Positions 56,496 to 64,000 of a stretch of 64,000 nt of DNA are shown here, in pieces (position 1 is the stretch's first letter; each line of letters opens with the position of its first letter). The translations under genes and the position numbers were made by a program. The DNA comes from Begonia masoniana (Eukaryota; Streptophyta; Magnoliopsida; Cucurbitales; Begoniaceae). Under the pieces are notes generated by a model. It was not told the DNA's origin, ran no database searches, and saw only the letters and a list, made by a program, of their open reading frames with translations. Location: contig CM039509.1 of assembly GCA_022432975.1 (NCBI GenBank), forward strand, positions 19,995,432 through 20,059,431, read 5' to 3'.

Positions 56496-59089
56496 AGCCA
56501 AGTGCATTAGACTTAGAGAAGCCTTTCCACTTACTAACATGGGAGCAACTCTTGGCCACCCCAAAAATAGAAGGAATTTGTCTTACTTGAAACAAGTTGT
56601 GTAATTGATCACCTAGTTTGTTTTTTTAGTTGTTTTTGCCTCCTTGTTGTTTGGTCAAACTCTCTTAGCAATTAGAAGACTCTTTTTAGTTGTGTTTTGT
56701 AAAAGAGTGGACCACTTGAAAGTGACATTTGGATAGAAGAGTGGCTTTGCCAAAATTGGCCAAACCTTCATATACTTGCCTAAGTGTACTAGCCGAACAC
56801 ACCTCTTTTGTTCCCTCCTTGTTGCTGTTCTTTGCCCTAATTTGTAAAGTGAAGTGGTACTTAAAATACTCTTTTTGGCTGCTGAAGCAACTTAGTTGAC
56901 TGCAAAAATCGAAGAACTATTCATCCCCTAAACCTTGAAGCTTTTCGGCATCAAGTCCTCAACCCATTCAGTGACTAATATCTGATTGTGTTATTGTTGT
57001 TGGTATCCAATTTGTGACAGACAAAGTAGTACCATTTCTATTGCAACCAGCCTCCTCCCTTTCTTGGTGTGGAGAATCACCATCAAGGTTGTATTTCAAC
57101 TCTCATCCAAGGCTAGTTGTAGTGTTTCCTTTCATGAATTAGCAAAATCCCGAGAGGTGCTGTTATTACCTCCTCGGTTCAGCAGGCACTCTTTTTTCTA
57201 TAACTTTTCATACACAGCATTTCAACCAATGATTTTTGGATGACATTTCCATCACACTGAAAGTATGCTGTCATTAAAATTTCAGCTTATTTAAAGTTCA
57301 TTTGAAGAAGTTGTGCATTGGCAAAATAGAAACACTTTGGCTTGCCGAGAGTTTTGTGCTTCAACTTCCAAGCCTTAGTTAAAGCATGTCATCTCACCTC
57401 CGCGAATATACCTTCACACACTCCAAGGATACTAAAATAACCATAAAGATCGAATGAATTCAAGCTCCATCACTCGAACGGACCCTAACTACAAATCCAA
57501 AAATAAGGAGGAAAACTTACCAATAACCGAAGATCCTTCACAAAGGTTACTGCTCGGACACTGAGAACACTTCCTTAGCCTTGAGAATCGACAGTTTAGT
57601 GGTCTGAGTGCATCACTCTCCCTTCCCCTCTCTTCTCCTTGGAAGTTGCGTGAGACACAAAGGGAAACAAGGGTTTCCAACCCCTTCTATCAAATTTCTC
57701 TTATTTCTAATTTGACCGCTTAATTTCCTCAATTTGTTATACATGCCAGTACATAATATTAAATAAAAATTCTCACAAATACCGGTTTTTACCAAAATTG
57801 TAAAGAATAATTTTGTTTATACCAACAATTACACTTTTAAGGAATAAAATTTAATTCCATAATGTGGAGGTTCTTACATTTTTATTAATTAAGGTGTGTT
57901 ATCACGTAAAATAATTAAAATTTTCATAGTTATTCTGGCTGCAAAAGAGGTGATTTTTAGTTAAGTGCTAACTGCTAACAGTGTCAAAATACACATAGTA
58001 GTTAAAAACAATAAACATGAAGGATAAATTAAATCACATAAAACATAGTATTTTCTATAATGTTTAATTGTTGTTTAGATCTAGTGAATCAAAATTAACA
58101 AATAAATAAAAAGAATATTAATTTCAATGAAAATAAAATAATTATTTTTATTTAAGAGTGGAGAATCCTTTTGTGTTATGCAAGAAAGAGAGTGAAGAAG
58201 GCAAGGGAGAGGAAAAAAAGAGAAATTACGTCGATCATATCCAACATAATGCCAAGATGTATATCTCAGCTCTCTAACATGGGAATTGATGTTGAGACAT
58301 ATATCTTGCCCTCTAACATGGAACTTCCAGGGCATGACCATTTTCTCTACAACACAAACCAGTCGTCACTTTGTTGGACAAGTCAGCACTTTCAACTCTT
58401 AGGTTTTGAACAGTTTCTTCACAAGTTTACATGCATATCTCATTGTATTATTATCATGTCATCCTAATAAATTTTAGCATTAATTGAGAGAACTTAAAAA
58501 CACATGTTAGATAACCAAATATCCTTCTTTAAGAATATTTCAAAATAAGATAAATAATCAAACTCATATATAATTAAAACAATAAATAAACATATAATTA
58601 ACTAACCAATTTAGCATACTCATCATCAAAATAAATAAGTTTAGTTGTTTTTAACCTAACAATCTCTCACTTTTGGATGTTGACAAACATAGGTCATTCT
58701 AATTTGTTTATATGAGCTCTCCCTCTTAACATATGCTACATTTCTTTTGATTGTATATGTTACAACTTGAGAAGTATAATAATTTGATATCATTTCTCCC
58801 CCTTTTGTCATTATCAAAATGAATTAGAGTTAAAATAGAAAAAAATTTGGCAAAATAACATTTCTTTTTAGAGTCTTTTTTTAACCATAGAAATCATGGA
58901 TACTTAGTCCAGAGCATAGAAAGTCAACATATAATAACTGATCAAAAGAGTTATAAACATTTAGAGTGGAAAGAAACCAAAAACCATGAAAAATATCCCA
59001 AAATTAGAGAAAGATAGATAACAAGATATTAACTCAAAACATGACAAGATTATTAAAATAAAATTGTGCAAAACAACTAAAAACAAAGT
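56496..59089. other. AT-rich anonymous DNA
   Basis: No protein, RNA or repeat is recognised in most of this 2.6 kb; small frames (for example 56986-57243 and 58171-58467) have no family signature. On the minus strand 58796-58819 reads TGATAATGACAAAAGGGGGA, the purine-tract context of copia (SIRE/Maximus-like) or LARD-type elements, and would belong with the relic at 59090-60214. Confidence 0.45.
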
Positions 59090-60214
59090 CTAAATATATA
59101 TAGGAGGAATATCGGCAGTCGAGGGAGGCATATTCAGGTAAACTGAGGAGGGAGGTTCATTTTCAAAAGTATTAGTCCAGTAGGTATTGGAAAACTCTTC
59201 AAGACGACGATCAATAGACTCAAGGCATGATGAGATCTCGGCTTCAAAACATATGAAGGAGGATGCTTGATGCTAGAAGCATTGCTCTATGCTGGTATTA
59301 AGGCTAGACATGATCGGAGCATCAGCCATATCACCCTCAATATTTTCAGTTGGAGCTTCAGAATGATCTACTGAGGATGATACATTTCAAACATTTTTGA
59401 CAATTCACTTGCCATTGTCATCATGAACAATACTCATCCTCGCCAGAGTATGCTCAATATAAATATCCAAATCCCTCAACTACTAAGGAATCTCATTGGG
59501 AGGAATTGCAACTCCATTGACTCTTAATATATGCATAAGAAGAAGATTGAATAGAAGTTACTTGGAGAAGTCACTGGATATGTCAAGCATGCAATGAAAA
59601 ATAATGTGTCCCATATCAAACCATTCTTGGTTAATGATCTCATACAAAACATACAAATCTATCCTACTTATGTAGTCCTTATGACCATTTCTCGGCAAGA
59701 GATGTATATGAATATGTGATGGATAAGTTTGGCCTGAACATTTAAACCATTAGCCCTAGATTTGAAGAAGGCTCCAACAATCGGGTTTTTTTTTTAAACT
59801 CTTCTTAAAATATATAAGTCTGGATCCTTAGTGGTGTTATAATATTTTCAACCGACTCGTCCACATCACAATCCAAATTCATTCAAAGACTTTGTTGTCA
59901 AAGTAATATCTTTTCCATACACATAAATATGAATACGCAAGGAATGTGGACTATATTCCATATTTGTATGAACAGTCTAACTAGAACCTCAATATACAAA
60001 TCATCTAAAATATCATCCAAGTCTAGTTCAAGTATGTTGAGAAACGAAACCTTATGAGAAATAATCAATGATTCGTTCTTGAAATCATCATCATACCAAG
60101 CTTTGAACTCAACTTATTTGAAAAATTGTGGCAATCATTCCATATAGGAGGGTCGAATTGTGCCGCCTCGAGAAGTTTCACACCTTTTCTTAGCATTCTA
60201 GGAGGAGTTTCCAT
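59090..60214 (-). pseudogene. Degenerate plant-transposon gag-like protein
   Basis: Starts METPPRMLRKGVKLLEAAQF at ATG 60214. Broken frames follow with YDDDFKNESLIISHKVSF, EFFERING no known enzyme, then LRIHIYVYGKDITLTTKS, GHKDYISRIDLYVLYEIINQ and a tail ISSCLESIDRRLEEFSNTY, ending at TAG 59090. The order and wording resemble the putative plant transposon protein domain found in plant retroelement Gag-like proteins. Several frameshifts and stops. The family call rests on memory of the pattern, not a search. Confidence 0.45.
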
Positions 60215-60686
60215 TTGAGGGGGAATATGGGGTCAAATTAGATAGAGAAATAAGATATAGCAAAGGGATGAAGAGTTTTGTGGTAAAACGGGCAAGAAAT
60301 AGATCAAAATCAAGAGAGAGATAAAAGGGAAACGACCTGCGGTCTAATGGTTAGGACGACCCAAGAATTATATAATTGACGCAGCGGTCGATAATTTAGC
60401 AATAAGTGTCAACCCCTTACACAAAATTGAGTGTTTGATTTTGGTAGAGTTGAGGTGTTGATTATTAGAACGAAAAATGAAATTTTAATTTTTTTTCAAG
60501 GACTTTGAGGTGTCGACCGACGAATGAAAATTGAGAGTTTTCAGAAAAATAGAGTGGTTCAAGGGTTGACATGACCCAATAAGTGTCGACCCCATAAGCT
60601 CAACGTTGATCTAATCTAATCAACCCCAACTATATTCTAATGCTATGGAATGTTTTTTTATCTAAAGTTTTGGTAAAGATATCTAT
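60215..60686. other. AT-rich flank with repeated GTGTCGACC-like motifs
   Basis: AAGTGTC(G/A)ACCCC occurs near 60406 and 60583; similar words occur near 8200 and 56010. A GGTCTAATGGTTAGGA word near 60341 looks like a tRNA A-box but no cloverleaf follows. Nothing else seen. Confidence 0.35.
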
Positions 60687-60771
60687 TGTAACGCCCCCGA
60701 ACCCGCCTCGGCTCGGTGCGCTACTTTGCTCACTAACCCCACGTTTAAAACGTAATTTAAAATAATTTTCG

Positions 60772-63378
60772 TGTAACACCCGACATTTTTGGCCAGGTGA
60801 TTTTAACGGAATTACTTGTCACCTCTTTATTTAACCTTTTTACTTAATATTTTCAATGCCTAAGCTTATTTGGTTTCTATTTGTGTGGTGGCAGAACTGT
60901 AATTAGGAGGGATTTTATTTAGTATAAAAAGAAAATAGAAACCTTAAACCTCACTTAAACCCCACTGTAGCCGACATTCTCTCTCGGCGATTCCCGTGTT
61001 TCCAGAGCTCTTTCTCTGCCGACGACTCTCTCTTTGGCGATCGATTCCTCCAGCCTCCGCTCTGATAACCTACATTCGAGGTAAGATTTAGACAATGTAG
61101 TTGCCGAGTAATTATTTGGAACTCTGTTTTCAGCTAGAACCCAATGTTTCAAGATTCTTCCATGGCCGAATAATAGGAACATTTATAATCGGTGTTTGGT
61201 AATAGCATTCAAGATTCGAATCTGGACTTTAAGGTAACCGACTGGAATTAGTTGTTAAGTTGAATCTGACTATTTTAGATTTTGGAAACTTAGTTTGCAC
61301 ACAAGGTGCTCGGCTGAAAGGACTCAGAAATACAGATTTTAGGATGACATTTAGCTAGGACTTTTCTAGCTTTGATTTTAGAATATTTAAGATCTATTTT
61401 AACTCTGAAACGTGAAATGATATCAGGTGAAGAAGTTTGAGGTGTAGTGCATGACTTTGCTAAAGAAGCCAGGTAAGTGAATGTATTAAGATTTTTGGCC
61501 AATAGGGCCCTACATCTTAAGGGTACTAAATTAGTTATGTGTTTGATGTTTGTTTTAAGTTAGTAAAATGGTTTGTACTTGGATGATTGACGGATGTTTG
61601 AGAATTACGTTATGTGATGTTCTGATAGAGTCTATGAAGTCAACTGTCTAGCATGTTATTTTCTATGGTCTGATGATTTAAGAACATTCATGTCATGCAT
61701 CATGATTTACTTCTCAAGCATATGAAAATGATTTATGAGCATGCTTTCCCCCATATACAATATATGAGAATGAATATGAAACTTATGCAACTGGATTAAG
61801 TGAGGGTTGGGGGTGGTTTGACGTATGTCACTGTCCAAAGAGAAGGACCATGAATACGACCCAAAAGGGACTATGTACACTTGCACTGTCATCCCCCTTT
61901 ACGGCACAAATCCTCCCTTAATCCATACGATGAAAGTGATGAACAAGAATACGAATAAGAACAAGAAAAGAGCATGAAATGAATATGATCATGATTTTCT
62001 TGCAACTATGCATTCACGTATACATGTTAGTATTGCATTCCTTAATAAGAATTAGGCTTATAGTTTAAACCTTATGATGTAGGTGACGAAATATCAGGTG
62101 AGGATTCCAAAGTTATCGAAGATGTCTGAATTTGGTTGCTAGAAGATGTTCAGGGAGCAATTCTGTAGCTGGATGGCGAACAAGACCCCCTGGTTAATGC
62201 TCTTATGATTTTAGTGATGATTATGAATATGGAAGTCTAAGTAGGATGAGATTAATTTAAGACATTGAGCTTTTGAAATTGTCTGGTTTAATTACTGAGT
62301 CTGAGAATGTTTATAAGGATATAGAATGAGTTATTTTAACTATGTCTTCCGCTACATGTATTCAAGATGAGTCCATAATCTATGTTTGCCTACGTTTATG
62401 TCTACGAAGTATGAAATCTGTGATGGTCAGGTTATCTTCCTGTCGGTATGAGTTGCTTGAAGGTTTTTGGGTTTTACTGCTGTGTGATAGAAGTTGGATA
62501 ACGTTTCATCCGGCTCACGTCATCGGTGGATGGTGAATGTTTGCTGTTCACCGGATAATGCCTCTTATCGGATGAGGTAAGTGAGTCACGTGTATTGCAC
62601 ATGCTCACCGGATGATGTCTCTGATGGGTGAGGATATCATCCGGCTGACGTCATCGGCAGGAGCTGTGTGATAGATGTTGGGTGAACATTTCATTTGGCT
62701 GACGTCACCGGTGGATGGCGAATGGTTGTTGTTCACCGGATGATGTATCTTATTAATTAGCAAGGTTAAGTAAGCCATGTGAGATGCACAAGATGACCGG
62801 ATGATGTAGATTTACACTATCGGCTGAAGTGAACTCTGTGTTTGTCGTCTAGTGATCGGTAGATGTAGTGTATTTCATTTACCGGATGATGTAAGTGTTG
62901 TTTTGTCGTTTAATGACCGAGTGATGTTTAATGAGTCACGAGAGATGCACGTGCCCACCGGAAGATGTCTCCTACTGGGCAACGTTAAATGAGTCACGCA
63001 GGGTACACGTGACAAATTGGAAGATGTGTACCCTATAAACCGATGCATGCAAACCCATGCAGCCCGAGCAGAATGACGTCGAGGGATCTGAGGGCATTTC
63101 TTCTCTGCCCGATTATGTCATGGAACTGATGACCGAGCATAGTCGCTCGATTCTAGGAACTAATGAGTCATTAGATTAATGAATGAGTCGAGTTTCGGAC
63201 GGTTTAGTTTTGTCAGACGATATGTTGTTCGCGAGTCAGGTTCTAAGTTCTAAGTTTCAAAAAAAATAATACTAATAATGAACAAGGTGCAGAAAGTAAG
63301 ACTTAAATGATTAAGAAAGTCATGGATTTAAGAGGTTAAGTTATGAATTACGTGGCGACTCCAACTGGGGTTGTTACA
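60772..63378 (+). mobile_element. Solo LTR G (F family, 2607 bp)
   Basis: TGTAACACCCGACATTTTTGG to GGGGTTGTTACA, flanked by TTTCG (60767-60771) and TTTTG (63379-63383), one C-to-T apart. TATAAAAAG near 60936 precedes a CT-rich exon. Cascade: donor CGAG|GTAAGA 61081; acceptor ATATCAG ending 61426; exon 46 nt; donor CCAG|GTAAGT 61473; acceptor GATGTAG ending 62082; microexon 15 nt (62083-62097); donor TCAG|GTGAGG 62098. No internal region, so it arose by LTR-LTR recombination or gene-scale loss. Confidence 0.9.
62500..63060 (+). repeat. Degenerate ancestor-like repeats in LTR G
   Basis: Irregular repeats of TTCACCGGATGATG, GTCACGTG and GACGTCA(T/C)CGG words, the same vocabulary (on the other strand) as the 77/79-bp unit of F, but diverged and not homogenised. 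Confidence 0.75.
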
Positions 63379-64000
63379 TTTTGACTGTAACTTTTCAGTG
63401 AAAACACGAAAATCATTAAAAACAGACGTCGTTTGCTTTACTAAAATAATCGAGCAGCATAACGACTAAATTACTAAAAACCCAAAACCTGAAAATCTAA
63501 CAGGTCATAAAACATACCCAAAACAAATATTTACCAAAGTTATAAAACCATTATCCCTTATACAAAACAAAGTCCAAACTAAACTACTTATTTACATCAA
63601 AATACCAATCCTTCACTCTCCCCGAAGATCATGGTCGAGATGCCCCGACAACTGCCCGCACCGGCATACCGCGTACATCACCAACTGTGTCCCAATCCTA
63701 GCTTTCCACATAGCTCTAACCTGTAATGACGTTGTCACCTACACCACATAACACAAAATGTAAACCTAATGCTTAGTAAGTAGGGAATAATGCATACGAA
63801 AACATAATGCACACTGCATAAACAACCCTCACTCACAACCCTAATACATGCGGTTTCTAACTCTCGTTTTTGTTCAACTCATTCTCGTTTCATTACTCTT
63901 CACTTTCACATGTGAGTGAAGCAGATACCTATCCTAACAGGATGGTAACGCGTTGACCACGCAGAGCCAGATTCGAGGCACACATCGTGTTCACACACGG

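Larger units (their letters stand above)
60687..64000 (-). repeat. LTR H (B family, minus), interrupted by G, runs off the window
   Basis: Begins TGTAACGCCCCCGAACCCGC, the reverse of the B LTR end; continues at 63379 after the solo LTR G. In sense it has acceptor GGTGTAG|GTGACA near 63736 with the branch-region block TACTTACTAAGCATTAGG, an 18-nt microexon and TACAG|GTTAG. Whether a coding element is attached to the right is unknown. Confidence 0.8.

Noticed and set aside
57489..57795. Small minus-strand frames followed by a donor-like GGTAAG
   Set aside because: No recognised domain, no partner exon and an AT-rich setting; insufficient to call a host gene.
60330..60400. tRNA-like word GGTCTAATGGTTAGGA
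   Set aside because: It resembles a tRNA A-box, but no B-box, anticodon arm or acceptor pairing follows at the right spacing.

Overview
This is plant nuclear DNA made almost entirely of nested LTR retrotransposons. The evidence is Ty3/gypsy Gag-Pol with C-terminal chromodomain-like tails (Tekay/Del-type chromoviruses), initiator tRNA-Met primer-binding sites, a PPR-gene scrap typical of land plants, a plant-specific transposon gag-like relic, and CAG-to-TAG / CGA-to-TGA decay expected of heavily methylated plant heterochromatin. I see no intact host gene, tRNA or rRNA. The species cannot be named from the sequence.

Layout. Element A (minus) covers 1-7058 and runs off the left edge. After a PPR-like scrap and a truncated LTR comes element C (plus), whose parts lie at 8576-8870, 33332-36417, 53349-53430 and its 3' LTR at 53431-55944. 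Two elements landed in C: B (plus, 8871-33326, target duplication TGCTT) and D (plus, 36423-53343, ATAAG). Each was then hit in pol: B by F (minus, 13525-28552, GCTCC) and D by E (minus, 40301-51256, ACTCA). From 55945 to 60686 lies older, mostly anonymous DNA with a 241-bp mini-LTR and a degenerate gag-like pseudogene. The right end is a B-family LTR (H, minus, from 60687) carrying a solo F-family LTR (G, plus, 60772-63378).

Only F has an uninterrupted gag-pol frame (1473 codons). A, B and D are coding but broken. C and E are non-autonomous: each keeps a shortened Gag head plus a zinc knuckle, followed by about 2.5 kb of non-coding DNA that is recognisably related between the two.

Main unusual result. 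Every LTR family here carries the same ordered set of splice-like signals: donor 1, acceptor 1, a 45-57 nt exon, a consensus donor AG|GTAAGT, a distal acceptor TGTAG|GTGA with a conserved branch-region block, a 15-27 nt microexon, a donor CAG|GTGAG, and then a 61-71 nt mini-intron between the primer-binding site and the gag ATG. The tandem arrays in the LTRs (47-bp units in F, 23-bp in E, about 90-bp in B), the 77/79-bp array of F and the hairpin-rich blocks of A, C and D all lie in segments that would be removed from a spliced RNA. My inference is that spliced RNA could serve as Gag-Pol mRNA and unspliced RNA as the genome. Satellites appear to grow inside these tolerated segments: in F one LTR has 54 and at least 51 units where its sister has 6 and 4.
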